This document shows positions 28,880 to 38,366 of a stretch of DNA of 64,000 nt, one piece after another; position 1 is the first letter of the stretch, and the number at the start of each line of letters is the position of its first letter. The notes below the pieces were generated by a model. The model saw only the letters and a list, made by a program, of their open reading frames with translations. It had not been told where the DNA came from and did not search any database. The stretch is taken from assembly GCA_025360045.1 (NCBI GenBank), contig JANYCY010000095.1, positions 169,988 through 233,987 of the forward strand, given 5' to 3'. The DNA is from Janthinobacterium sp. (GTDB lineage: Bacteria; Pseudomonadota; Gammaproteobacteria; Burkholderiales; Chitinibacteraceae). Both the position numbers and the translations under genes were made by a program.

Positions 28880-30490
28880 TTACTTCGCGTTTAAAATACT
28901 CAATGCCACCGCCTCGGCAATTTTGATGCCGTCTACCCCTGCCGATAAAATCCCGCCTGCGTAGCCTGCACCTTCACCCGCAGGGAATAGACCCTTAGTG
29001 TTGATGCTTTCTAGCGTGTCGTTATCGCGCTTGATGCGCACCGGTGACGAGGTACGGGTTTCTACGCCGGTAAACAGCGCATCGGCCATGCCAAACCCTT
29101 TGATTTGCTTATCAAAAGCAGGCATCGCTTCGCGAATAGCGGTAATGGCGTATTCAGGTAGGCAATCGGCTAAGTCAGTGAGATGCACGCCCGGCGTATA
29201 GGAAGGCACCACCACGCCAAATTCGGTAGAAGGCTTGCCTTTAAGGAAATCACCCAGTTTTTGAGCAGGGGCTTGATAGGTGCTACCACCCACTTCAAAA
29301 GCCTTACTTTCCCACTTACGTTGCAACTCAATCCCTGCCAGCGGATGGCCAGGGAAATCTACTTCTGGAGTAATCCCCACCACAATCGCCGCATTGGCAT
29401 TGCGCTCATTACGCGAATACTGGCTCATACCGTTGGTGACCACACGGCCCGGCTCGGATGCCGCAGCGACTACCGTGCCACCGGGGCACATACAGAAGCT
29501 ATACACCGAGCGGCCATTGCTAGCGTGGTGAACCAATTTATAATCTGCCGCGCCCAAAATCGGATGGCCTGCGCTTGGGCCAAAACGTGCGGTATCAATC
29601 AAAGTTTGCGGGTGCTCTACGCGAAAACCAAGCGAAAACGGCTTGGCCTCCATATACACGCCCTGCTCGAATAATTTGTAAAAGGTATCGCGCGCGCTAT
29701 GGCCAATCGCCAGCACCACATGCTTAGACAAGATTTTTTCGCCATTGGCCAGCTCAACGCCTTCGACCTGACCATCTTGCAGAATCAGCTGCTCTACCTT
29801 ACTGGAAAAGCGTACTTCGCCGCCCAGCTCAATAATATTAGCGCGCATGCTTTCAACCATGCTAACTAAGCGAAACGTTCCAATATGAGGCTTGCTGACG
29901 TACATAATCTCGTCTGGCGCGCCCGCTTTTACAAACTCTTGTAATACTTTATGCCCAAGATGCTTAGGGTCTTTAATCTGGCTGTAAAGCTTGCCGTCAG
30001 AAAACGTACCCGCGCCGCCTTCGCCGTATTGCACATTCGATTCAGGATTCAGCTCACCCTTGCGCCATAGGCCCCAAGTGTCTTTAGTGCGCTCACGCAC
30101 CGCCTTGCCACGCTCAAGAATAATCGGCTTAAAGCCCATTTGCGCGAGCAATAGGCCTGCAAACAAGCCACAGGGGCCGGTACCTATCACGACGGGGCGA
30201 TCTGTTAATCCTTCCGGCGCATGGCCTACAAATTGGTATTCAATATCTGGCGAGATCATGATGTGGCGATCTGCACTCAAGCGCTTGAGCACCGCCGCTT
30301 CGTTTTTGACGTCTGCATCGAGGGAGTAGATCAGCAGGATGGCCGCACGCTTACGCGCATCATAGCTGCGCTTAAAGATCGTAAAGCTAAGTAGATCAGC
30401 CTCAGACACCGCCAAGCGCTTGAGCAGCGCTTGTTTTAGCTCGTTTTCCGAATGAGCTAGCGGCAGTTTTACTTCGTTTATTCTTAACAT
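28880..30490 (-). CDS. FAD-dependent oxidoreductase (COG2509-like)
   Basis: A 536-residue flavoprotein. An N-terminal ~90-residue domain (RLAVSEADLLSFTIFKRSYDARKR) precedes a dinucleotide fold with VVIGTGPCGLFAGLLLAQMG at ~100-120, an LERG end of the second strand, NVQYGEGGAGTFSDGKLYS, and a C-terminal FPAGEGAGYAGGILSAGVDG that contacts FAD. Proteins of this family are widespread, of unknown substrate, and often annotated simply as FAD-dependent dehydrogenases. It is a stand-alone gene between repeat regions. Confidence 0.88.
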   Translation of the reverse strand: MLRINEVKLPLAHSENELKQALLKRLAVSEADLLSFTIFKRSYDARKRAAILLIYSLDADVKNEAAVLKRLSADRHIMISPDIEYQFVGHAPEGLTDRPVVIGTGPCGLFAGLLLAQMGFKPIILERGKAVRERTKDTWGLWRKGELNPESNVQYGEGGAGTFSDGKLYSQIKDPKHLGHKVLQEFVKAGAPDEIMYVSKPHIGTFRLVSMVESMRANIIELGGEVRFSSKVEQLILQDGQVEGVELANGEKILSKHVVLAIGHSARDTFYKLFEQGVYMEAKPFSLGFRVEHPQTLIDTARFGPSAGHPILGAADYKLVHHASNGRSVYSFCMCPGGTVVAAASEPGRVVTNGMSQYSRNERNANAAIVVGITPEVDFPGHPLAGIELQRKWESKAFEVGGSTYQAPAQKLGDFLKGKPSTEFGVVVPSYTPGVHLTDLADCLPEYAITAIREAMPAFDKQIKGFGMADALFTGVETRTSSPVRIKRDNDTLESINTKGLFPAGEGAGYAGGILSAGVDGIKIAEAVALSILNAK

Positions 30491-31103
30491 TCTGTCTTTC
30501 CGAAATTCAAGGTGCGCATGAGATGACTTTGTTTGATTATTTTAGAAATAAGCAAACAAAGTCACGCCACGCGGATTCAACCCGCTATTTTGCCGGTTTT
30601 CTGCAAAGCGTGCAGAACTATGGCAGCGCAAATAAGCCCGCTAGCAGCCAATCAGGCCATCGATCACCCCAAAGGCAAGCAAAATCATGACGAATTAGCA
30701 AACCCGAAGGTAGGAGTCGCGAAACGTTTCGTCGCTTCAATCTAAAGGATCGAGCGATCCGCTTTAAGCGGCGATAAGAAGCGCTGGCAATAAAAGTGAC
30801 TTGCACACTCTATATAAAACCAAACTTCGCCCTATTTTTAACCTTACATAAATAGGATTGGAGTAAACCTCGCAAAATCATAGGCAAAAAACTGCGGGCT
30901 TCGCCCTCCCTACAGAGGCAATTACCCCCAACAAACCTACTGAGTGTTTAGCCATTTATTGCTGCTTTAATGTATTTAAAAGCACATCAAATCCAATGTC
31001 ATGAAAAATTCACTCATTTGCAACATAAATACAGTCTTACTGCAAACTTTAAACCTTACTCTCGCGCCTTCACATAAAAAGCCCAACGGCATAAGAGAGA
31101 GCA
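30491..31103. other. 613-base intergenic region
   Basis: It lies between the FAD oxidoreductase and the divergent nucleotidase gene. A fragment TTGCACACTCTATATAAAACC near 30800 matches part of the interior of the element at 41642-41801, so it is probably a repeat relic. Otherwise only the two promoters are expected; no RNA gene or conserved frame was recognised. Confidence 0.45.
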
Positions 31104-33128
31104 ATGCGTATCACATTATTAGCTAGCTTAATTTGCAGCTCCTTAGTATTAGCAGCGTGCAATAACGCCGACACCGACACAGCAGTAGTCACCCCAGTTG
31201 CACCGGTCACCCCGCCCCCAGCAGCAGGCACCAAACTTGATTTAGCCGTACTGCAAACCACCGACTTGCACGCCAATGTGCTGAGCTACGATTACTACAA
31301 AACCACCGACGACACAACGCTTGGTTTTGAGCGTACCGCCACCCTGATTGATGCCGCACGTAAAGAAAACCCAAATAATCTGCTAGTTGACGATGGCGAC
31401 ACCATTCAAGGCACCTCGCTTTCTGACTTCCAAGCACAAATTGAGCCGGTAAAATGTGATGCGCCGCTGGCGATCCATAAAGCCATGAATCTAATGAAAT
31501 ATGATGCCGGCAATATTGGTAATCATGAGTTTAACTACGGCCTGAAATACCTTGGTCAAGTTACTGGCTCCTCAATGAAATCAGGCCCAGAAGCGGGCCA
31601 GAAATGCGCAGGCCCAGATTTCCCACTGGTCACTGCTAACGTGAACAACGCTGGCGACAGCAAGCCTTTATTTGAACCGTATGTGATTTTAGATCGCACT
31701 TTTAAAAGCGCAGATGGTAAAGATATCAAGCTAAAAGTGGGCGTGATTGGCTTTACCCCACCTGGCATTATGGATTGGGATAAACGTAATCTGGATGGCA
31801 AAGTCAGCGTTTTAGGCATTGTGGACGCAGCGAAAAAATACGTTCCAGAAATGAAAGCCAAGGGCGCAGATATTGTAGTTGCACTGGCGCACAGCGGTAT
31901 TTCTGATGCGCCATACAGCCCAGCTATGGAAAACGCAGTTTTCTACCTAGCTAAAGACGTACCAGGTATTACCGCCATTGTTTCCGGCCATTCGCACAGC
32001 TTTTTTCCTGATGGCAAAAACTACGCTGGCATCAAGAATGTCGACAATGCAAAAGGCCTAGTCAATGGCGTGCCAACCGTAATGTCTGGCTTCTGGGGCA
32101 ACACACTAGGCGTGCTAAAGCTGAATCTGGAATTTGATGGCAAAGTCTGGAAAACCAACGATTCCAAAGGCGAGCTAAAATCAGTTAGCACTAAAGATGC
32201 AGCTGGCGTAGCCACTGTCGTGCCCGCAAAAGCAGAGATTGCTAAGCTGGTAGATAAAGAACACCAAGGCACAATCAAGTATGTGAGTGCTGGGGTAGGT
32301 AAGAGCGAATACCGCATTAGCTCTTTCTTCACGCAAGTTGCACCTACTGCTGCGATGCGCCTAATTAACTTGGCTCAAACTGATTATGTAACTAAGTTTG
32401 TGAAAGCCAATTTACCGCAATACGCCTCGCTGCCGATTCTTTCTGCCGCTGCGCCATTTAAAGTGAATTTCCGTGGTACAGGCTTTACCGATATTGCGGC
32501 TGGCGATGTGGCGATCAAAAACATTGCCGACCTTTATCTCTACCCTAATACCTTGCAAGCCGTAAAAATCAACGGCGCAACGGTAAAACTCTGGTTAGAA
32601 AAATCGGCTGAGCAATTTAATCAAATCGATCCAACAAAAACAGCGGATCAAAACTTAATCAACAGCACATTCCCATCGTATAACTTTGACCAAATCGACG
32701 GCATTACTTATGAAATCGATGTGACCAAAGATAAGGGCAGCCGCATTGTTAATCTAAGCCTCAATGGAAAAGCAATCGATCTGAAAGCTGACTTTATCGT
32801 CGTCACCAATAACTACCGTGCCAGCGGCGGTGGTGGTTTTGCTGGCCTCGATGGCAGCCAAATTGTGGTGGATAGTGGTGGCGATGCAAATCGCGACATC
32901 ATCGTTAATTATGTAAAAGAGCAAAAAACACTGACACTGGCCAAACAAGGCCCAGTGGCCAACTGGCGCTTTGCTAAGGTCAAAACAGCAGGCAAAGTGC
33001 TGTTTGAATCTTCAGCAGATGCAGCAGCGCTTCAAGTGGCAGCTCAAGAGAAAATATCCAATATCGCCCTCGACTCCACCAAAGCGGACAAGAGCGCATC
33101 GGTATTTAGTATTGATCTAAGCAAGTAA
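31104..33128 (+). CDS. Bifunctional 2',3'-cyclic-nucleotide phosphodiesterase / 5'-nucleotidase lipoprotein (CpdB/UshA family)
   Basis: A 674-residue exported enzyme. The N-terminus MRITLLASLICSSLVLAAC carries a lipobox (LVLAAC), so it is probably lipid-anchored at C18 facing the periplasm. The calcineurin-type metallophosphatase domain has LQTTDLHANVLSYDYY, VDDGDTIQGT, GNIGNHEFNYGL and VSGHSHSFFPDG; the C-terminal nucleotidase domain has FRGTGFTDI, LYLYPNTLQAVKI and VTNNYRASGGGGFAGL. It would release nucleosides and phosphate from extracellular nucleotides. AGAGAG precedes the ATG. A Sel1-repeat gene follows 62 bases later. Confidence 0.92.
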   Translation: MRITLLASLICSSLVLAACNNADTDTAVVTPVAPVTPPPAAGTKLDLAVLQTTDLHANVLSYDYYKTTDDTTLGFERTATLIDAARKENPNNLLVDDGDTIQGTSLSDFQAQIEPVKCDAPLAIHKAMNLMKYDAGNIGNHEFNYGLKYLGQVTGSSMKSGPEAGQKCAGPDFPLVTANVNNAGDSKPLFEPYVILDRTFKSADGKDIKLKVGVIGFTPPGIMDWDKRNLDGKVSVLGIVDAAKKYVPEMKAKGADIVVALAHSGISDAPYSPAMENAVFYLAKDVPGITAIVSGHSHSFFPDGKNYAGIKNVDNAKGLVNGVPTVMSGFWGNTLGVLKLNLEFDGKVWKTNDSKGELKSVSTKDAAGVATVVPAKAEIAKLVDKEHQGTIKYVSAGVGKSEYRISSFFTQVAPTAAMRLINLAQTDYVTKFVKANLPQYASLPILSAAAPFKVNFRGTGFTDIAAGDVAIKNIADLYLYPNTLQAVKINGATVKLWLEKSAEQFNQIDPTKTADQNLINSTFPSYNFDQIDGITYEIDVTKDKGSRIVNLSLNGKAIDLKADFIVVTNNYRASGGGGFAGLDGSQIVVDSGGDANRDIIVNYVKEQKTLTLAKQGPVANWRFAKVKTAGKVLFESSADAAALQVAAQEKISNIALDSTKADKSASVFSIDLSK

Positions 33129-33190
33129 GCATTTGTTGACGTTTTGTCTAAAAATCTTCAAGGCGCAAGCCTTGGGGATTTGGAGTTTTT

Positions 33191-33937
33191 ATGAAAGCCC
33201 TATCCAAACCCATGCTTGCCCTCGTCGCCATCACGCTTTTTGCCACTGGCGGCATGGCCATCAAACAATATCAACAACGCCAGCAAGCCCGAGCCTTAGC
33301 CATGCCCAACGAGGCAGTGCAACAATTACGCCTTGATGCCAAAGACGGCAATGCGCGCCTGCTAGAGCTGGCAACGCTAGGCCATCCACTTGCTGCACGC
33401 CTAATTGCAGAACACAGCGACGACAAAAAAACGGCCGCTCAGTGGCTAGAAAAGTCCGCCGAAGCGGGGGACCAAAAAGCACGCTATCTGCTAGGCCTTG
33501 CCTATTTAAAAGGCGATGGCGTACCGCAGGACGCGCAAAAAGCACGGCTCTGGTTTAGCACCGCAGGGGAAATGGGCATCTATCGCCTAGGCATGCTGAC
33601 GCTTAAAGGCGAAGGCGGCACTAAAGATCAGGCCAAGGGAATAGCAATGGTAGAAGCCGCCGCCAAAAATAATGATGCCGCTGCGATCTATACTCTGGGC
33701 AACTGGTATCGCTATGGTGATTATGTAAAACAAGATCTTCAATTGGCCGTTAAACACTACAAACAAGCCGCCAATCTACAATATGTACCCGCCCTGCAAG
33801 AGCTGGCATTGGCACTTGAGATGGGCGAAATGGGCCTAGATATCAACCCCGCCCAGGCCCACAGCCTCAGCGAAATGGCAGGGCATATCAGCCATTGCAA
33901 GCAAGATCATACGAATGAAGTGAAGGTGTTTGATTAA
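33191..33937 (+). CDS. Sel1-repeat (TPR-like) membrane-anchored protein
   Basis: A 248-residue protein with an N-terminal hydrophobic anchor (~8-24) and at least four Sel1-type helical repeats from ~60 to 235, for example AAQWLEKSAEAGDQKARYLL, GLAYLKGDGVPQDAQKAR, and LGNWYRYGDYVKQDLQLAVK. Such repeats mediate protein-protein contacts, typically in envelope or signalling complexes. The ATG has GGAG about eight bases upstream. It is followed by a clear terminator and may be co-transcribed with the nucleotidase gene. The partner is unknown. Confidence 0.85.
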   Translation: MKALSKPMLALVAITLFATGGMAIKQYQQRQQARALAMPNEAVQQLRLDAKDGNARLLELATLGHPLAARLIAEHSDDKKTAAQWLEKSAEAGDQKARYLLGLAYLKGDGVPQDAQKARLWFSTAGEMGIYRLGMLTLKGEGGTKDQAKGIAMVEAAAKNNDAAAIYTLGNWYRYGDYVKQDLQLAVKHYKQAANLQYVPALQELALALEMGEMGLDINPAQAHSLSEMAGHISHCKQDHTNEVKVFD

Positions 33938-33963
33938 CCTTTACGCTAATTATTGCGAGATAA

Positions 33964-33993
33964 AAAAAGCCCATCGAGCATGATGGGCTTTTG
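33964..33993 (+). terminator. Intrinsic terminator after the Sel1 gene
   Basis: The stem AAAAGCCCATC / GATGGGCTTTT with a six-base loop, flanked by A- and T-rich sequence. It is symmetric enough to work on both strands. Confidence 0.85.
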
Positions 33994-34060
33994 TATAAAA
34001 AATGACCCTAAAGCGTGCGGTATTAGCTCAAGAAGCAAGCAAATACCACCGCTCTAAAAA

Positions 34061-34741
34061 TCAGATATCAGACACCGCTTTAGGCTTTTCGGATGTGGAT
34101 GCTGGCATAATATTAAGATTGCCAACCTTAGCTAACTTAATCAGGCCATCACCAATTTTCACTGCAGACTGAACTTGATTCGCCACAGAGCTTACAGAGT
34201 CTTTTAATGAAAGCAATTGGGGAGCCAACATTGGATTCGCCGTTACACCAGACACCAAGCTGGTGCTCGCTTGACCCAATTGCTTGTCTTTTAGTAAACC
34301 CAACATAAATGTGTAGCTTGCATTCGCAAATTGCGTAAGTTGCGCTTTGTTCATGCTTTTTACTTTTGCTTCTGTTTCTTTAGAAACTAAAGCCTTTTGC
34401 AAGTAAGTATCGCGATCTGCTTCAACTTGGTTAATTTTTGCTTCTTTTTCTTTTGGATCAGTCAGCGCATTAGCGACTTTCATCGCTTCTTCATGCTTAG
34501 CCACTTCTTCCTTGCTCACAACGACTTTAAAAATATAATTTGCCGCAGTATCAATCAAAGTTTCAGCTTCTTTAGCTGTTTTGATAAATGCATCAATATC
34601 ACCAGCAGAAACACTACTGCCTGATGCTTTAGCCGGTGTCACCGCAGACGTAATATCACCAAGACCAAAAGCCTGCACTTGCGGCGCAATGCTAAAGAGT
34701 GTGCTGCTCATTGCCATTGCAATTAGAGTCATTTTTTTCAT
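34061..34741 (-). CDS. Secreted helical protein of unknown function
   Basis: A 226-residue protein with a clear signal peptide (MKKMTLIAMAMSSTLFSIAP, cleavage probably after VQA-F at ~24). The mature part is rich in alanine, lysine and serine and almost entirely helical, with charged heptads (KEEVAKHEEAMKVANALTDP, EKEAKINQVEADRDTYLQKA) and no cysteine. I do not recognise the family. The start lacks a strong ribosome site; an ATG three codons downstream is possible. The gene stands alone between a terminator and an IS-like relic region. Confidence 0.75.
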   Translation of the reverse strand: MKKMTLIAMAMSSTLFSIAPQVQAFGLGDITSAVTPAKASGSSVSAGDIDAFIKTAKEAETLIDTAANYIFKVVVSKEEVAKHEEAMKVANALTDPKEKEAKINQVEADRDTYLQKALVSKETEAKVKSMNKAQLTQFANASYTFMLGLLKDKQLGQASTSLVSGVTANPMLAPQLLSLKDSVSSVANQVQSAVKIGDGLIKLAKVGNLNIMPASTSEKPKAVSDI

Positions 34742-35201
34742 GCTGATTCAACTTTGTTGACGCCGACCGAAAACTGACCCACTACAGCTAGTTCTGCCGG
34801 TCCAAAATTGACCCAGGTGCTTTACTTATTCTGCTTAACTCTTGAGCAGAGGATAAAAGGTGATCACCATGGAAATACTTGGCATAAAGTGTCAGACCAC
34901 TACCACTCATCAGCAAATCCCTCCTTACAGCCCTTCCTAGTCAAGAGTGATACAGGCGACAACACGCCTTTAATAAAAACTATCAATCGTATTTAAATAT
35001 TCAATTTGTTTTAACTATCGACAAACCACATAATCGTTTTCAACAAAAGCGAGACCACCATGAAGCAAGAAATGTCTTTGGGGGAACTCTTTTGCGAGCT
35101 GCTTGCCAGCCTTGTCTGGATGCAGTAATCCCAAACCAAACGCTGCATAGCTTGGCCACTGCCACACTCATGCCTGCAGCGTTAAGCAAAGGAAGCAAAT
35201 C
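34742..35201. other. Intergenic region with possible IS-end relic upstream of catalase
   Basis: The segments CCGAAAACTGACCCACTA (near 34767) and CCAAAATTGACCCAGG (near 34801) resemble ends of IS21-type elements, but no transposase frame remains. A 22-codon frame with ATG at 35060 (begins MKQEMSLGEL) was seen without a strong ribosome site. The catalase promoter must lie at the right end. Weak evidence throughout. Confidence 0.35.
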
Positions 35202-36662
35202 ATGTCATCAAAAAAACTCACCACTCAAGCAGGCGCACCCGTTAGCGATAATCAGCACGCCATGACAGCAGGCCCGCGCGGCCCGATGCTGATGCAAGAT
35301 GTTTGGTATATGGAAAAGATGGCGCACTTTAATCGTGAAGTGATTCCAGAGCGCAGAATGCACGCCAAAGGCTCAGGCGCTTACGGCACATTTACTGTAA
35401 CGCACGACATCAGCCAGTACAGCAAGGCTAAAGTTTTCTCGGAAATCGGCAAGGAAACGCCGCTATTTATGCGCTTTTCTACCGTTGCCGGTGAGCGTGG
35501 CGCGGCAGATGCCGAGCGCGATATTCGTGGTTTTTCGATGAAGTTTTATACCGAGGAAGGCAATTGGGATTTGGTTGGCAACAACACACCGGTGTTCTTT
35601 TTGCGCGACCCGCTCAAATTTCCCGATCTAAACCACGTGGTGAAACGCGACCCGCGCACCAATATGTTTAATGCCAATTCGCAGTGGGATTTCTGGTCCA
35701 GCCTGCCCGAAGCCCTGCACCAAATCACCATTGTGATGAGCGATCGTGGCCTGCCTAAAAACTACCGCCAGATGCACGGCTTTGGTAGCCACACTTTTAG
35801 CCTGATTAATGCTGAAAATAAACGTACTTGGGTGAAATTTCACTTTAAAAGCATGCAAGGCATAGAGAACTACAGCAATGCTGAAGCCGCAGCGGTGGTG
35901 GCCAACGACAGAGAAAGCTCGCAACGCGATTTATACAACAGCATCGAAAACGGCGATTTCCCACGTTGGAAAATGTGTGTGCAGCTGATGACCGAAGCCG
36001 AAGCCGATAACTACGCGATCAACCCATTTGATCTGACCAAAGTATGGCCACACGGTGATTTCCCGCTGCATGAAGTGGGTATCTTGGAGCTAAATCGCAA
36101 CGCAGAAAACTACCATGCTGAAGTCGAGCAATCGGCGCATAACCCAGCCAATGTGGTGCCTGGCATCAGCTTCTCGCCAGATAAAATGTTGCAAGGTCGT
36201 TTATTTGCTTACGGAGATGCACAGCGCTACCGCCTAGGCGTGAACCACGGCCATCTACCGGTGAATGCACCCAAATGCCCATTCAGCAATTACCACCGTG
36301 ATGGGCAAATGCAAATGGGCAACTACAACGGCAGCGCCTACCCAAGCTACGAGCCAAACAGCTTTGGCGGCCCCAAAGAAGACCCGAGCGTGGCCGAGCC
36401 GCCTTTGGCGATTTATGGCAGTGCCGACCGTTACAACCCGCTGCAGGATCAGCCTGATGATTACAAGCAAGCTGGTGATTTATTCCGCCTGATTGGCAAA
36501 GAAGCGCAAGAGCGCCTGCTAGACAATATGGCCGGCGCGCTCAGCCAGGTAACGGTAAAAGAAATCCAAGTGCGCCAGCTGCGCCACTGCTACAAAGCCG
36601 ATCCGGCATATGGCTTGGGCTTAGCGAGCCGCTTGGGGATTGATGAAGCTGAAATTAAGTAA
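35202..36662 (+). CDS. katA: Monofunctional heme catalase
   Basis: A 486-residue small-subunit catalase that dismutates hydrogen peroxide. Visible landmarks: the distal histidine in [40 protein letters not shown], the distal asparagine region [14 protein letters not shown], and the proximal heme tyrosine in [17 protein letters not shown]. The length fits a clade-3 cytoplasmic catalase. GGAAG lies seven bases before the ATG. A perfect 15-base-pair terminator stem follows. No adjacent regulator such as OxyR is visible. Confidence 0.96.
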   Translation: MSSKKLTTQAGAPVSDNQHAMTAGPRGPMLMQDVWYMEKMAHFNREVIPERRMHAKGSGAYGTFTVTHDISQYSKAKVFSEIGKETPLFMRFSTVAGERGAADAERDIRGFSMKFYTEEGNWDLVGNNTPVFFLRDPLKFPDLNHVVKRDPRTNMFNANSQWDFWSSLPEALHQITIVMSDRGLPKNYRQMHGFGSHTFSLINAENKRTWVKFHFKSMQGIENYSNAEAAAVVANDRESSQRDLYNSIENGDFPRWKMCVQLMTEAEADNYAINPFDLTKVWPHGDFPLHEVGILELNRNAENYHAEVEQSAHNPANVVPGISFSPDKMLQGRLFAYGDAQRYRLGVNHGHLPVNAPKCPFSNYHRDGQMQMGNYNGSAYPSYEPNSFGGPKEDPSVAEPPLAIYGSADRYNPLQDQPDDYKQAGDLFRLIGKEAQERLLDNMAGALSQVTVKEIQVRQLRHCYKADPAYGLGLASRLGIDEAEIK

Positions 36663-36687
36663 ATAAGTAAGTAAATCTGATTTGCTT

Positions 36688-36735
36688 AGGGCGAACACCA
36701 AGGTATATTGCCATGCCTTGGTGTTCGCCCTTTTT
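36688..36735 (+). terminator. Strong intrinsic terminator after catalase
   Basis: A perfect 15-base-pair stem GGGCGAACACCAAGG / CCTTGGTGTTCGCCC with a 12-base loop, followed by TTTTT. Confidence 0.9.
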
Positions 36736-36895
36736 GCTTTATGCCCCCAAAAAGCATCATCACAACAGCAAACCACAAATTTCTTTCTAAAAAAGAAAGC
36801 AGCAAGATAAAATGCAGCAAATATTGACGGCCCATCCTCCCCATCAATAACGCATTGCCCTCTCCAATAAATACAATTCTTGTAAGGTGCGTTCG

Positions 36896-37411
36896 TTGCG
36901 TTTCTTAATTACCGGTGCCTCAGGCTCAGGCACATCCACATTAGGCCGTGCACTGGCGAAAAAGCTCAATGCCCCATTTTTCGATGCAGATGACTTTTAT
37001 TGGCTACCAACAGATCCACCCTATAGCCAAAAACGGCCATTTAATGAGCGCCTCTCTCTCATGCTTGCTGCACTCAACTGCACAGCTAAAAGCGTGGTTG
37101 CTGGATCAATCATGAATTGGGGAGAAGAGCTTGAATCTTCTTTCTCCCATATTGTTTTTCTACAAGTCACAACAGAAGTGAGATTGCAACGAATCCGCCT
37201 GCGCGAGCTGGCTCGCTTCGGCAAAATCAATCCCGCCTTCCTAGAGTGGGCAGGGCAATATGACGAAGGCCCTCCTGAAGGGCGCAGTCTGACCAAACAC
37301 CATCAGTGGCTAGAAACTAGAAACTGCCAAGTCATTCGATTAGTAGGCGAGCAAAGCACGCATTGGCAACTGCAAGAAATTTATAAGCAGGCTATTGGAC
37401 TAAATAATTAA
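36896..37411 (+). CDS. Small P-loop kinase (adenylate/cytidylate-kinase-like, AAA family)
   Basis: A ~171-residue P-loop protein beginning MRFLITGASGSGTSTLGRAL (Walker A), followed by DADDFYWLPTDPPY and RIRLRELARFG. It resembles small topology-modulation/adenylate-kinase-like proteins of uncertain substrate. The start is ambiguous: a TTG at 36896 has AAGG eight bases upstream and gives the typical family N-terminus, whereas a GTG at 36887 would add three residues. It is monocistronic. Confidence 0.78.
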   Translation: MRFLITGASGSGTSTLGRALAKKLNAPFFDADDFYWLPTDPPYSQKRPFNERLSLMLAALNCTAKSVVAGSIMNWGEELESSFSHIVFLQVTTEVRLQRIRLRELARFGKINPAFLEWAGQYDEGPPEGRSLTKHHQWLETRNCQVIRLVGEQSTHWQLQEIYKQAIGLNN

Positions 37412-37542
37412 GTATCTAACGCCCTCGAATGATTTTGTCGGGGCGGAAATCTAGCTCCGCAGATAGATCCCCGACAAAAACACTCGGGGATGACGCTTTT
37501 TTAGCCCGCTTTAAATACAAGAAAATTTAGCTTGGAGTCCTT

Positions 37543-38088
37543 ATGAAAACCGCAATGCTGATTATTGATGTGCAGGAAGCGCTCTGCAGTGGCGAATATG
37601 CCGCCTTTGAGGCTGCGCAAGTGATTAGCCGGATTAATACTGTGGCCCAATTAGCACGCCAGAATAAAGCGCCAGTGATCTATATCCAGCATGAGGCCAA
37701 TGATGGTCTGCTTGAATATGGCACAGAGGGCTGGCAGCTGGCTGCGGGTTTGCAAGCACGGCCGGATGATTTATTTATCAGAAAAACGGCATCGGATTCA
37801 TTCCACAATACCAATCTGCATAGTCTGCTTAAAGAGCTGGGTACAGAGCAGCTTATTATTTGTGGCCTGCAAAGCGAATTTTGCGTAGACACCACCGTCC
37901 GCCGCACCCTTGCCCTTGGCTACCCGGTTACGCTGATTGCCGACGGCCATTCCACCCTGGACAATGACGTGCTGTCTGCCGCACAAATTTCCGCGCATCA
38001 CAATATCACGCTTTCAAACCTAGCCAGCTTCGGGCCACGGGTTAAAGCGATTTTGGCGGAGCAAATTGAATTTAACTCAACACATTAG
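37543..38088 (+). CDS. Isochorismatase-family cysteine hydrolase
   Basis: A 181-residue protein with the family triad: aspartate in LIIDVQEALCSG (near residue 9), lysine in LFIRKTASDSF (near 88), and nucleophilic cysteine in LIICGLQSEFCVDTTVRRTL (near 117). Members hydrolyse isochorismate, nicotinamide or other amides; the exact substrate cannot be deduced. A GGAGT site lies six bases before the ATG. A MITE-like element begins 20 bases after the stop. Confidence 0.9.
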   Translation: MKTAMLIIDVQEALCSGEYAAFEAAQVISRINTVAQLARQNKAPVIYIQHEANDGLLEYGTEGWQLAAGLQARPDDLFIRKTASDSFHNTNLHSLLKELGTEQLIICGLQSEFCVDTTVRRTLALGYPVTLIADGHSTLDNDVLSAAQISAHHNITLSNLASFGPRVKAILAEQIEFNSTH

Positions 38089-38107
38089 GTTGGACTGACT
38101 TTACCCA

Positions 38108-38294
38108 CAATCCTATCAACTTAAGCAAAACCAATGGAAAAGGTTGCTTTTGTAGGTTGGGTTAGCTGGTTTATTCGCCGATTTAAGGGCGGATAAGCCA
38201 GCGTAACCCAACACTTAAGCGTAAACAGAATGTTGGGTTACGCGATAAAGCCCGCTAACCCAACCTACGAAGCCCCCTTAAGTTGATAGGATTG
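38108..38294. mobile_element. MITE-like element A (CAATCCTATCAACTTAAG ends)
   Basis: A 187-base element with perfect 18-base terminal inverted repeats (38108-38125 and 38277-38294). It is flanked by ACTTTACCCA on the left and ACTTTACCCC on the right, a 10-base target duplication with one change. Its interior is a second palindrome with arms GTAGGTTGGGTTAGC and GCTAACCCAACCTAC. No open frame. Element B at 41642-41801 has the same ends but an unrelated interior. Confidence 0.88.
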
Positions 38295-38366
38295 ACTTTA
38301 CCCCCCCAACCTAATGTGTTTAACATTTAATTAATTTGGCAAAACAAATTAACTATCCAAATTTGT

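Noticed and set aside
34808..34996. 62-codon frame upstream of catalase
   Set aside because: No support for coding, and the surrounding sequence looks like IS-end relics; the 22-codon frame at 35060 is likewise unsupported.
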